The notes: generated by a model from the sequence alone, not told the origin. DNA of 64,000 nt from Bacteroides caecigallinarum (GCF_021531075.1 NZ_JADYTJ010000001.1:62001-126000); one strand, 5' to 3'. Shown: positions 38,896 through 47,144, numbered from the stretch's first letter. Translations and numbers: made by a program.

Positions 38896-39606
38896 ATGAA
38901 AATGATTAAAGGTAAGAAAATGATGTTGCTTTTTGCTATTATGGGATTGGCATCAACATCGGCTGTAAAAGCTCAGGACAAAGTTGAAGCATCAGTAGGT
39001 GCAGACTTGGTAAGTGGTTACATCTGGCGTGGACAGGATTTGGGTGATGTAAGTGTCCAGCCTGCAGTAGGACTTTCATATAAAGGTTTCTCATTGTCAG
39101 CTTGGGGCTCTGTGGGATTCGATGCTACAGATACTAAGGAGTTTGACCTTACATTAGGTTATGAGTATGGTGGTTTCAGCATTGCAGTAACGGATTATTG
39201 GTTTACCAGCTATGATTCACCTGCACGCTACTCGGATTATAAGAATGCTCATACATTTGAAGTAGGTGTTGGATATGACTTCGGTCCTTTGGCTGTAAAC
39301 TGGTTTACTAACTTTGCCGGCTCGGTAGGTGAAAATGAAAAAGGTAAAGATGCATATGCTTCTTATGTATCAATTTCTGCTCCTTTCAAATTGGGTGGTA
39401 TTGACTGGAGCGCTGAGATAGGAGCTACTCCTTGGGCTAATGATTTCTATAATGGTTATTCAGATGGATTTAAAGTTTCTGCTATAAGCCTTCAGGCATC
39501 AAAAGAGATAAAGGTAACAGACAGTTTTTCTCTTCCGCTTTGGGCACAGGCAATTTGGAATCCGACTATCAAGGGAGCATATTTCGTGGCAGGTATAAGT
39601 TTCTGA
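38896..39606 (+). CDS. Outer-membrane beta-barrel protein, TorF-like
   Basis: This 236-residue protein has a signal peptide (about residues 1-26, ending KAQ) and then amphipathic beta strands ending in Phe (GAYFVAGISF), the usual outer-membrane barrel end. VSGYIWRGQDLGDVSVQPA and GFSLSAWGS recall the Gcw_chp/TorF porin family. It heads a run with P-II, AmtB and glutamine synthetase and is preceded by a good promoter and an AAAGAGG site. Its context suggests entry of ammonium or another nitrogen source through the outer membrane, which is inference. Confidence 0.8.
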   Translation: MKMIKGKKMMLLFAIMGLASTSAVKAQDKVEASVGADLVSGYIWRGQDLGDVSVQPAVGLSYKGFSLSAWGSVGFDATDTKEFDLTLGYEYGGFSIAVTDYWFTSYDSPARYSDYKNAHTFEVGVGYDFGPLAVNWFTNFAGSVGENEKGKDAYASYVSISAPFKLGGIDWSAEIGATPWANDFYNGYSDGFKVSAISLQASKEIKVTDSFSLPLWAQAIWNPTIKGAYFVAGISF

Positions 39607-39678
39607 TGTTCATGCCATAATTTATACAAATACAATCAAATATACATACAAAATACAAATACAATAACTAATGAGATT

Positions 39679-40035
39679 ATGAAAAAGATTGAAGCTATTA
39701 TTCGCCGGACTAAGTTTGACGATGTAAAGGAGGCTCTTCTGAAAGCCGATATAGAATGGTTTTCTTATTACGATGTGAGAGGGGTCGGGAAGACACGCGA
39801 GGGACGCATATACCGAGGAGTGGTATATGATACCAGTTCCATAGAGCGCATTCTGATATCTATTGTTGTGAGAAACAAGAATGTGGATAAAACTGTAGAA
39901 GCCGTGATGAAGGCTGCGCATACAGGCGAGATAGGCGACGGGCGTATTTTCGTAATCCCGGTGGAAGATGCTGTCCGCATTCGTACTGGAGAACGTGGAG
40001 ACATCGCACTCTATAATGCGGAACAGGAGAAATAA
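39679..40035 (+). CDS. glnK: P-II nitrogen regulatory protein
   Basis: The 118-residue protein has the P-II frame: KKIEAIIRRTKFDDVKEAL at the start, a T-loop, and the B/C loop TGEIGDGRIFVIPVEDAVRIRTGERG. P-II trimers bind ATP, ADP and 2-oxoglutarate and plug AmtB. The T-loop is odd. The usual GRQKG becomes GKTRE, so Gln39 (needed for the Mg-ATP-2-oxoglutarate site) is Thr; the loop is one residue shorter than E. coli GlnB, and the later PKVK is ERIL. The tyrosine at position 51 is kept (GVVYD). The name glnK follows from the neighbouring amtB. Confidence 0.9.
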   Translation: MKKIEAIIRRTKFDDVKEALLKADIEWFSYYDVRGVGKTREGRIYRGVVYDTSSIERILISIVVRNKNVDKTVEAVMKAAHTGEIGDGRIFVIPVEDAVRIRTGERGDIALYNAEQEK

Positions 40036-40090
40036 CCTTGTTCGTCATTCCTTAATATATAATAAAATAACTAAATAAACGAGATAAATT

Positions 40091-41455
40091 ATGGACAAAT
40101 ATATAAAAGGCGGCATGCGTATGTTGCGGTATGCCGTAATGCTTCTGATTATGTTTTGTTGGGTGCCTGATGTGTGTGCGAGTGAAGAAACTGTTGTAAC
40201 CGAGCCGGTTTTGAATTCCGGCAATACGGCTTGGCTGTTGGTTGCCTCAATATTGGTGTTGTTTATGAGTATTCCCGGTATCGCTTTATTTTATGGCGGT
40301 CTGGTTCGACGGAAAAATGTGTTGAGTGTCATCATGCAGACGCTGTTTATTGTTGGTGTAGTCAGTATTTTGTGGGTGGCGTTCGGCTATAGTTGGGCGT
40401 TCGATACCAGTTTTGCCGAAACAGGCAATCCGCTGGCGTGTATAATAGGAGGCTTCGACAAGGCTTTCCTTCACGGCATCAGCATCGGCACCCTTACAGC
40501 AGGCGATATTCCTGAACTGCTTTTTGCGATGTTTCAATGCATGTTCGCAATTATTACGCCGGCATTGATACTCGGTGCTTTTGCCGAGCGTATAAAGTTT
40601 TCCGGATATGTATTGTTTATTACTTTGTGGGTGATTGTAGCTTATTTCCCTATGGCCCATTGGGTGTGGGGTGGAGGATTCCTGCAGGAAATGGGTGCTA
40701 TCGACTTTGCCGGAGGTACGGTCGTGCATATTAACGCCGGAATTTCCGCATTGGTTATGGCTATCATGCTTGGCAAGCGAATGGATTATAGGGTAGGACA
40801 CCCCATTACGCCACACAACGTGACTTTCGTTTTTATGGGAACTTCTTTCTTGTGGTTAGGCTGGTTCGGATTCAATGCCGGAAGTGGGCTGGCGGCCGAC
40901 GGACTGGCGGCGAACGCTTTTATGGTGACGCATATTGCCACAGCCGCCGCTGCCATAACATGGATGGTGATAGATTGGTTTTGCAATAAGAAGCCTACCA
41001 TTATCGGCTCGTGTACAGGAGCTGTGGCCGGACTTGTGGCTATCACTCCCGCAGCCGGCACGGTTGATTTGCTTGGCGCATTGTGTATCGGCGTCATTAC
41101 TTCCGTGGTATGCTTTTTCATGGTTGCCGCTGTAAAGCCTAAGTTTAAATACGATGATGCCCTCGACGCTTTTGGAGTGCATGGAGTGGGTGGTATAATT
41201 GGTTCTGTCCTGACAGGTGTGTTTGCTACGCGTTTTATTACCGGAGAGGATGGTGTGCAGGGTGCCTTGTATGGAGACTGGCATCAGTTGTGGATACAGA
41301 TTCTGGCTACGGTAGTTTCTATTGTATATAGTGCGGTAGTTACTTTTATCCTGTTCAAGATTGCTGACGCGACTGTTGGCTTGCGTGTTGACAAGCGTGT
41401 GGAAGAAGAAGGTCTCGATATCTATGAACACGGTGAATCGGCATACAACAGATAA
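40091..41455 (+). CDS. amtB: Ammonium transporter
   Basis: The 454-residue protein has a signal-like N-terminus (about residues 1-32, ending VCAS) and about 11 helices. The twin pore histidines are within VVHINAGISALV and FGVHGVGGIIGS. GALFYGGLV-like motifs (GIALFYGGLVRR) are also present. It moves ammonia or ammonium across the inner membrane, regulated by the P-II protein encoded 55 bases upstream. Codons here are markedly richer in GGC, GCC and CCG than in neighbouring genes, so this pair may have been acquired together. Confidence 0.95.
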   Translation: MDKYIKGGMRMLRYAVMLLIMFCWVPDVCASEETVVTEPVLNSGNTAWLLVASILVLFMSIPGIALFYGGLVRRKNVLSVIMQTLFIVGVVSILWVAFGYSWAFDTSFAETGNPLACIIGGFDKAFLHGISIGTLTAGDIPELLFAMFQCMFAIITPALILGAFAERIKFSGYVLFITLWVIVAYFPMAHWVWGGGFLQEMGAIDFAGGTVVHINAGISALVMAIMLGKRMDYRVGHPITPHNVTFVFMGTSFLWLGWFGFNAGSGLAADGLAANAFMVTHIATAAAAITWMVIDWFCNKKPTIIGSCTGAVAGLVAITPAAGTVDLLGALCIGVITSVVCFFMVAAVKPKFKYDDALDAFGVHGVGGIIGSVLTGVFATRFITGEDGVQGALYGDWHQLWIQILATVVSIVYSAVVTFILFKIADATVGLRVDKRVEEEGLDIYEHGESAYNR

Positions 41456-41574
41456 TTAATAATTAACAATTAATAATTGATAATGAACAATGAATAATTA
41501 ATAGTGAATAATGAAGACATCAACTCGTTTTTAATTATTAATTATTCATTGAACAACCTAACAACTAAATAAAT
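41456..41574. repeat. AT-rich intergenic repeat with inverted arms
   Basis: Repeated TTAATAATTAAC-like and AATGAATAATTAAT words fill the gap between amtB and glnN. AATGAATAATTAAT is mirrored by ATTAATTATTCATT further on. Similar words occur at 29028-29090, 47088-47104 and 47702-47738. Confidence 0.6.
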
Positions 41575-43758
41575 ATGATTCGTTTTAATGTAGTAGAAAA
41601 GGCTTTCCAGGCAAAGCCAATGGAGGTAAGCGTACCAAGCTGCCGTCCAAGTGAGTATTTCGGAAAATATGTGTTTAACAGAGAAAAGATGTTCAAGTAT
41701 CTTCCTAGCACAGTTTATGCAAAGCTGGTTGATGCAATGGATCACGGAGCAGCTCTTGACAGAGCTACTGCAGATGAAGTTGCGGCAGGCATGAAACGTT
41801 GGGCAAGCGAACTTGGCGCTACACACTATACACACTGGTTTCAGCCTCTGACTGAAGGAACAGCAGAGAAACATGATGCTTTCGTAGAACACGATGGCAA
41901 AGGGGGAATGATGGAAGAATTCTCTGGAAAACTTCTTGTACAGCAGGAACCTGACGCTTCGTCTTTCCCTAACGGTGGTATCCGTAACACTTTCGAAGCT
42001 CGTGGATACAGTGCCTGGGATCCTTCATCACCGGTATTCGTAGTAGGCGATACATTGTGCATTCCTACAGTATTCATAGCATATACAGGTGAATCACTCG
42101 ATTATAAGGCTCCTTTGCTAAAGGCTCTTAGCGCTGTAGATAAAGCGGCAGTGGCTGTATGTCATTATTTTGATACTAATGTTAAGAAAGTAACAGCTTT
42201 CCTTGGATGGGAACAGGAATACTTCCTGGTTGACGAAGGTTTGTATGCAGCTCGTCCGGACCTGTTGCTTACAGGACGTACACTGATGGGACACGAAGCT
42301 TCTAAGAATCAGCAGCTTGAAGACCACTATTTCGGAGCTATTCCTACCAGAGTAGCAGCATTTATGAAAGACCTGGAAATTCAGGCACTTGAGCTTGGTA
42401 TTCCTGTTAAGACTCGCCATAATGAGGTTGCTCCTAACCAGTTTGAGCTTGCTCCTATTTACGAAGAATGTAACTTGGCAGTAGACCATAACATGTTGGT
42501 AATGTCGCTTATGCGTAAAGTGGCACGTGCTCACGGATTCCGTGTTCTTCTGCATGAAAAACCATTCAAGGGTGTAAACGGATCAGGAAAACATAACAAC
42601 TGGTCGCTTGGTACAGATACAGGCGTATTGCTTATGGCTCCTGGAAAAACTACAGAAGAGAACCTTCGTTTCGTGACATTCGTTGTAAATACACTGATGG
42701 CTGTTTACAGACACAATGGATTGCTGAAAGCTTCTATCATGAGCGCAACAAATGCTCATCGTCTGGGCGCCAACGAAGCACCTCCTGCAATCATTTCTTC
42801 ATTCCTTGGTTCACAGTTGAGCAAAGTGCTCGATCATATCGAAGAAAATGCAAACGAAGATTTGGTTTCTCTCGGTGGGAAACAGGGTATGAAGCTTGAT
42901 ATTCCACAGATTCCGGAATTGCTTATCGACAATACTGACCGTAACCGTACTTCTCCATTCGCATTTACTGGAAACAGATTCGAGTTCCGTGCTGTAGGTT
43001 CTGAAGCTAACTGTGCAAGTGCAATGATCGCTTTGAACACTGCTGTAGCAGAACAGCTCGTTATCTTCAAGAATGAAGTTGATGCTCTTATCGAAAAGGG
43101 TGAACCTAAGGTTTCTGCTCTTCTTCAGGTATTGCGTAAATATATCAAGGAAAGCAAACCAATCCGTTTCGACGGTAACGGTTACAGCGATGAATGGAAA
43201 GAAGAAGCTCTCAAACGCGGATTGGACTGTGAAACAAGTTGTCCTGTAATATTCGACAACTATCTGAAACCTGAAAGCGTGGCAATGTTCGAGGCTACTG
43301 GCGTAATGACACGTAAGGAACTTGAAGCACGTAACGAGGTTAAATGGGAAACTTATACCAAGAAGATTCAGATTGAAGCCCGTGTTTTGGGTGATTTGGT
43401 AATGAACCATATAGTGCCTGTTGCTATCAGCTATCAGACTAAACTCATCGACAATGTATTCAAGATGAAGAGCCTGTTTGCAGCTGAAGAAGCTGAGAAG
43501 CTTTCTGCAGGTAATGTTGCTATAATCAAAGAAATATCTGAACGTACGGCATATATCAAGGAACATGTTGATGCAATGGTTGAAGCTCGTAAGGTAGCAA
43601 ACAAGATTACTTCTGAACGTGAAAAAGCCATCGCTTATCATGACAACATCGCTCCTATGCTTGAACTTATCCGTTACCATATTGATAAGCTTGAGTTGAT
43701 AGTTGACGATCAGATGTGGACTTTACCTAAGTATCGTGAGTTATTGTTTATACGATAA
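41575..43758 (+). CDS. glnN: Glutamine synthetase type III
   Basis: The 727 residues match the large GSIII class in length and motifs. Examples are the substrate and metal region KTRHNEVAPNQFELAP, the ATP region FKGVNGSGKHNNWSLGTD, and SPFAFTGNRFEFRAVGSEANCASAM. It joins ammonium to glutamate with ATP. Codon bias indicates high expression. It is the last gene of the nitrogen cluster and ends at a strong hairpin. The 119-base AT-rich repeat in front of it could hold its own promoter. Confidence 0.97.
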   Translation: MIRFNVVEKAFQAKPMEVSVPSCRPSEYFGKYVFNREKMFKYLPSTVYAKLVDAMDHGAALDRATADEVAAGMKRWASELGATHYTHWFQPLTEGTAEKHDAFVEHDGKGGMMEEFSGKLLVQQEPDASSFPNGGIRNTFEARGYSAWDPSSPVFVVGDTLCIPTVFIAYTGESLDYKAPLLKALSAVDKAAVAVCHYFDTNVKKVTAFLGWEQEYFLVDEGLYAARPDLLLTGRTLMGHEASKNQQLEDHYFGAIPTRVAAFMKDLEIQALELGIPVKTRHNEVAPNQFELAPIYEECNLAVDHNMLVMSLMRKVARAHGFRVLLHEKPFKGVNGSGKHNNWSLGTDTGVLLMAPGKTTEENLRFVTFVVNTLMAVYRHNGLLKASIMSATNAHRLGANEAPPAIISSFLGSQLSKVLDHIEENANEDLVSLGGKQGMKLDIPQIPELLIDNTDRNRTSPFAFTGNRFEFRAVGSEANCASAMIALNTAVAEQLVIFKNEVDALIEKGEPKVSALLQVLRKYIKESKPIRFDGNGYSDEWKEEALKRGLDCETSCPVIFDNYLKPESVAMFEATGVMTRKELEARNEVKWETYTKKIQIEARVLGDLVMNHIVPVAISYQTKLIDNVFKMKSLFAAEEAEKLSAGNVAIIKEISERTAYIKEHVDAMVEARKVANKITSEREKAIAYHDNIAPMLELIRYHIDKLELIVDDQMWTLPKYRELLFIR

Positions 43759-43800
43759 CATATACGATTCTCTATTTATTGGTTGTTTAATTCAGAGAAA

Positions 43801-43831
43801 GAGCCGGTACGCCGCGATGGCGTACCGGCTC
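43801..43831 (+). terminator. Hairpin after glnN
   Basis: A perfect 13-pair GC-rich stem (43801-43813 with 43819-43831) with a five-base loop. Only a short T-rich tail follows. Confidence 0.75.
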
Positions 43832-43884
43832 AATTCTTTCTGGTAAGTGTAAAGGAAGTAACTTCTTTTACTTCCCTAACTCCT

Positions 43885-44538
43885 TTAACTTCTTAATAAA
43901 TACTTTTTCAGTTCATCGGCATCGTCTGCAATGAAATCGGGATTATATGATTCAAGTTCGGCTTTAGGACGGAAACCCCAGCTGACGCCAACGGTTTTCA
44001 CTCCTGCATTCTTTCCGGTCTGCATATCTACGCACGAGTCGCCTATGTATACGGTTTCATCCTTGCTTATTCCTGTGTGTTCGATGATTTCATAAACTAT
44101 AGTAGGGTCTGGTTTTGGAGGAACTCCTTCTCTTTGTCCTAAAATCAGAGCGAAGTCTATACCTGGGAAGAACTGGAGAACGAGTTTTACTGCTGCTTCC
44201 TGATACTTGTTGGATGCTACACCTATTGCGATATTGTTACGTTGTAACTCATCGAGAAGTTCTACCATGCCGTTATAAGGACGGCTTAGGTCCGAGTTAT
44301 GAGTATCATAATATGGCACAAACTGTGAGCGTAACTTTGTTATATATTCTTCGTTGCGTTTGTCCTCAGGCAGTGCTCGTTCGAACATCTTGTTAATACC
44401 GTTGCCAACAAAGAATTTGTATTCATCCTCTTTGTGTGTTGGAAGTCCGTAGTGTGAAAGAGCATGGTTTGTAGCTGCGGCAAGGTCTGCTATAGTGTCA
44501 AGCAGAGTACCATCGAGATCGAAAATTGCTAGTTTCAT
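43885..44538 (-). CDS. HAD-family phosphatase, phosphoglycolate phosphatase-like
   Basis: About 217 residues. Motif I is FDLDGTLLDT at the start, motif II VASNKYQ, and motifs III/IV include GVPPKPDP and YIGDSCVDMQTGKNAG. A cap domain lies between. This is the Gph-like group that hydrolyses small phosphate esters such as phosphoglycolate. The frame runs back to 44577, but a TAAGTTTG promoter element (44582-44575) and the usual N-terminus MKLAIFDLDG put the start at 44538. Confidence 0.88.
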   Translation of the reverse strand: MKLAIFDLDGTLLDTIADLAAATNHALSHYGLPTHKEDEYKFFVGNGINKMFERALPEDKRNEEYITKLRSQFVPYYDTHNSDLSRPYNGMVELLDELQRNNIAIGVASNKYQEAAVKLVLQFFPGIDFALILGQREGVPPKPDPTIVYEIIEHTGISKDETVYIGDSCVDMQTGKNAGVKTVGVSWGFRPKAELESYNPDFIADDADELKKYLLRS

Positions 44539-44574
44539 TTTTTTAGTCGTTTGTTTTTTAGTTGTAATTTGATG

Positions 44575-44582
44575 CAAACTTA
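44575..44582 (-). promoter_or_regulatory. -7 element (TAAGTTTG) for the HAD phosphatase gene
   Basis: Perfect TAnnTTTG on the minus strand, 36 bases before ATG 44538. On the plus strand a TATTTTTG at 44604-44611 may serve the divergent DUF2490 gene. Confidence 0.45.
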
Positions 44583-44633
44583 CGGAAAATCATTTATTTA
44601 TATTATTTTTGTATCTATAAATTATCTGAAAAC

Positions 44634-45293
44634 ATGAGAACACATAGGCTGGGTAAATTTTTTTTGGTATTTTGTTGGCTTCTTGCATTGGGGTATTTCC
44701 CATTGAAAGCACAGGACGGAGCTGATTGGAGTTCATGGACTTCGGTTGTTGTGAATCATAAATTCAATAACTCCCTTAGGGTAATGTCGAAAGCTCAGGT
44801 CAGATCAAGAGACAATTTCAGTGCTTTCGAGAGATTTTTTATTAATGCAGGACTTGGATATAAGGTTTTGCCTAATTGGGAGGTGAAAGGTGTTCTTGCC
44901 TATCATCGTAGGAGCAGTGTTTCGAAAGGCAGTTTCAATGCCTACAGATATCACCTGGGCTCGGAAGCTTTTTGGAGGAAGGGCGATTTCAGAATCCGCT
45001 GGAGGGAGAGATTTCAGCATACATTTGCTTTTGGTGATGGTGAGATGATAGTTCGTTCAAGGCTTATGTTCGACTATAATATACCTTCTACCATATTGGT
45101 TCCGTATTTTTCAATTGAGACCTTCAATGATCTGGAAGATAATGATTTTTTCAAAGCAGAAAGAATCCGCTATATGCCGGGATTAAGGATAAACCTTACT
45201 AATATGTATTCTTTATCGGCGTTTTATTGCAGGCAGGATGATGTTATCACAAAGACAAATATTGCCGGTGTAGAGTTTATAATCAATCTGTAA
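44634..45293 (+). CDS. DUF2490 outer-membrane-like protein
   Basis: The 219-residue protein has a signal peptide (about residues 1-26, ending LKAQ) and strongly alternating beta strands, with WSSWTSVVVNHKF at the start and GVEFIINL at the end, as in DUF2490. This family is predicted to form outer-membrane barrels, with no known function. It is transcribed away from the phosphatase gene and followed by a nitroreductase 78 bases on. Confidence 0.8.
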   Translation: MRTHRLGKFFLVFCWLLALGYFPLKAQDGADWSSWTSVVVNHKFNNSLRVMSKAQVRSRDNFSAFERFFINAGLGYKVLPNWEVKGVLAYHRRSSVSKGSFNAYRYHLGSEAFWRKGDFRIRWRERFQHTFAFGDGEMIVRSRLMFDYNIPSTILVPYFSIETFNDLEDNDFFKAERIRYMPGLRINLTNMYSLSAFYCRQDDVITKTNIAGVEFIINL

Positions 45294-45371
45294 TTGACTT
45301 AGAATACATTTTGCCTCAAACAACTTTATAACTATACGACTATATAAATAATAACTACAAAACTTCTATTT

Positions 45372-45881
45372 ATGAATTTTCTTGATTTGGTAAAAAAACG
45401 CTATTCTGTACGTTCGTACGAAGAACGTCAGATAGAGAATGAAAAAATGGAGTATATCATGGAGTGTGTGCGTCTGGCTCCTTCGGCTGTGAATTTTCAG
45501 CCGTGGCATTTCTATGTAGTTACTGACAGTGAAAGGCTTGATGCCTTGAAATCTACTTATAAGCGTGAATGGATACAGTCTGCTCCATGTATTATAGTAG
45601 CTTGTGCCAATCATGAAGAATCATGGCATAGACGTTCGGATAATAAAGATCATGCAGATATTGACCTGGCGATAGCCATAGAACATTTGTGTCTTGCTGC
45701 TGCCGAACAGGGACTTGGAACTTGCTGGGTTTGCAATTTCGATGCAGCTTTATGTCATGAAGTCATGGCTATGCCTGAGAATGTGGAACCTATAGCTCTT
45801 ATACCAATAGGGTATACGCCCGATGCTGAGGTGCCGGAAAAAAAGAGAAAAACAATAGAGGATATATGTACTTATCTTTAA
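45372..45881 (+). CDS. Nitroreductase-family flavoprotein
   Basis: This 169-residue protein has the N-terminal FMN site YSVRSYEERQ and RLAPSAVNFQPWHFYV, then EQGLGTCWVCNFD. These mark the nitroreductase fold, which reduces nitro groups, quinones or flavins with NAD(P)H. It lacks features that would make it BluB and is shorter. Its transcript would run toward the orphan cobalamin riboswitch RNA on the other strand and probably ends at the hairpin at 46046-46097. Confidence 0.88.
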   Translation: MNFLDLVKKRYSVRSYEERQIENEKMEYIMECVRLAPSAVNFQPWHFYVVTDSERLDALKSTYKREWIQSAPCIIVACANHEESWHRRSDNKDHADIDLAIAIEHLCLAAAEQGLGTCWVCNFDAALCHEVMAMPENVEPIALIPIGYTPDAEVPEKKRKTIEDICTYL

Positions 45882-45946
45882 TAAGTACAGTCAGAGATAT
45901 AATTATAGTATTCTTACAGAAACGATTGTATTTTACATAAAAAGAA

Positions 45947-45986
45947 AGTCCTGTTCCATCTGTTGCAGGCAGGTAGGAGCAGGACT
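45947..45986 (-). terminator. Terminator of the orphan riboswitch RNA
   Basis: AGTCCTG (45947-45953) pairs with CAGGACT (45980-45986), extended by three more pairs after one mismatch. On the minus strand TTCTTTTT follows. Confidence 0.75.
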
Positions 45987-46045
45987 AATGTTACTATATT
46001 GGCAGATAGTATTTTCTTTATTCTTTTATGATTTTATAATGGTAT

Positions 46046-46097
46046 GCGTCAGGGAAATATGCAAGAATTTTTTTTCGCATTTCCGTGACGTTTTTTT
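46046..46097 (+). terminator. Terminator, probably of the nitroreductase gene
   Basis: CGTCA-G-GGAAAT pairs with ATTTCC-G-TGACG (46047-46058 with 46079-46090), followed on the plus strand by seven T (46091-46097). Confidence 0.75.
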
Positions 46098-46168
46098 ATA
46101 TTCATGTATGTCTTGTCATATTATAGTTTAACGACATATATGACATGAACATACGGCAGAATAAAATG

Positions 46169-46216
46169 TTATTCAGTTTGTTCTCTGATAAAAGTAAAAA
46201 TATATGTAACCATCAT
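46169..46216 (-). CDS. Possible 15-codon ORF behind the orphan riboswitch
   Basis: On the minus strand ATG ATG GTT and so on runs for 15 codons to TAA (peptide MMVTYIFTFIREQTE). GAGGAAAG sits six bases before the first ATG, a stronger ribosome-binding match than most genes here have. It starts about 33 bases after the aptamer. It could be a leader peptide, a small protein, or chance. Confidence 0.3.
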   Translation of the reverse strand: MMVTYIFTFIREQTE

Positions 46217-46248
46217 ATTCTTTCCTCGAGAATGTGTGGCATGAGTGT

Positions 46249-46432
46249 GGTTTTGCAGGTCTTCTGACTTACTCCGGATGGCTTACCTTCCCGTCCGTAC
46301 TAATGGCAGACAGTGGTTTCAGATAATCAAGCAATCCTTTTAATCTGGAGCTTACAGCAGCGGGACTGTCCGGGATTTTCACCCGATTCCCTTTTCATCC
46401 TCAGCCTGTAAATAGGCTTTTGGAACAAAACC
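46249..46432 (-). promoter_or_regulatory. Cobalamin riboswitch without a normal downstream gene
   Basis: On the minus strand AGTCAGAAGACCTGC (46269-46255), AACCACTGTC, and CCCGCTGCTGTAA form the conserved B12 core, with GAAAAGGGAATC upstream. The P1 stem GGTTTTG with CAAAACC (46432-46426 with 46255-46249) is intact. All conserved blocks seen in the nrdD riboswitch are present. Confidence 0.92.
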
Positions 46433-46435
46433 ATA

Positions 46436-46443
46436 CAAATGTA
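46436..46443 (-). promoter_or_regulatory. -7 element (TACATTTG) of the orphan riboswitch RNA
   Basis: Perfect TAnnTTTG on the minus strand, ending four bases before the P1 stem, matching the arrangement at nrdD. No clear -33. Confidence 0.5.
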
Positions 46444-46509
46444 TATAAAATATCTGATAAAATAAAGTAAGACTTGATAAAATAGTATGGCTGTTATTAT
46501 GATGTAGTG

Positions 46510-47073
46510 TCAGTATAATATAAATCCGGTTATACCGCAAAGTATAATAAGGAGTATGGGATTTACTTTATATTTGTGTGATGCTAAAAATACTAGTGAA
46601 AAAATAACTATACTTGTAATTATATCATAAACTTCGGTACCGAAATTCTCTCCGTTCATAAGTACCAGAGCAGCCGATGCCAGTAGACCTACAACCCCTG
46701 GACGTAAGCCGTCGAACACAGAAGCTACTACTGGGTGTTTTTGATATTTCAAGAAGAACTTGCTTATAATAATCATAAGAATGAATGATGGTAGTACCAC
46801 AGAGCATGTGGCTACTATAGAACCCAATATGCCTATAGTATGCGAATATCCAGCATTTACTACAGCCGTATAACCAACATATGTAGCAGAATTGATACCT
46901 ATTGGTCCTGGGGTCATCTGGCTGATAGCCACTATGTCTGTAAATTCGGATGAACTTAGCCAGTCATGGCGTGTCACTACTTCACCTTGTATCATGGATA
47001 GCATGGCATAACCTCCACCAAAACCAAAGAGACCTATTTTGAAGAATGTATAGAATAGTTGTAAGAAAAGCAT
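46510..47073 (-). CDS. Chromate transporter family protein, half-size, second of a pair
   Basis: The 187-residue membrane protein is one CHR domain: FGFGGGYAMLSMIQGEVV at the start, ISQMTPGPIGINSATYVGY, and several helices. Half-size CHR proteins work as pairs, one from each gene. Some export chromate; in many gut bacteria the real substrate is unknown. It follows the first partner by 71 bases, with an AT-rich repeat between. Confidence 0.9.
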   Translation of the reverse strand: MLFLQLFYTFFKIGLFGFGGGYAMLSMIQGEVVTRHDWLSSSEFTDIVAISQMTPGPIGINSATYVGYTAVVNAGYSHTIGILGSIVATCSVVLPSFILMIIISKFFLKYQKHPVVASVFDGLRPGVVGLLASAALVLMNGENFGTEVYDIITSIVIFSLVFLASHKYKVNPILLIILCGITGFILY

Positions 47074-47144
47074 TTTGATATAAAGAATTAATAATTAATA
47101 ATTATGAATGCAAATTATGGCTGTTAAGAACTTTATGCCTTTTG

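Larger units (their letters stand above)
45944..46430 (-). ncRNA. Orphan transcript led by a cobalamin riboswitch
   Basis: A minus-strand promoter element, a full cobalamin aptamer and, about 270 bases later, a terminator define an RNA of about 485 nt. No gene of normal size lies in it; the only marked frame is 15 codons. The nearest downstream gene, the nitroreductase, is on the other strand, and the chrA genes lie upstream of it. The RNA may be a B12-controlled small RNA or antisense RNA, or the remains of a lost B12-related gene. The ends are inferred. Confidence 0.5.

Noticed and set aside
42811-43680. Minus-strand ORF of 289 codons opposite glnN
   Set aside because: It is a shadow of the strongly codon-biased glnN gene, with no start context or family pattern.
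43801-43831. GC-rich palindrome as an operator or attachment site
   Set aside because: Its place right after glnN and hairpin shape fit an RNA 3' end; nothing mobile is adjacent.
45372-45881. Nitroreductase as BluB (lower-ligand synthesis for B12), explaining the nearby riboswitch
   Set aside because: It is shorter than BluB, is a generic nitroreductase by motifs, and the riboswitch is on the other strand.
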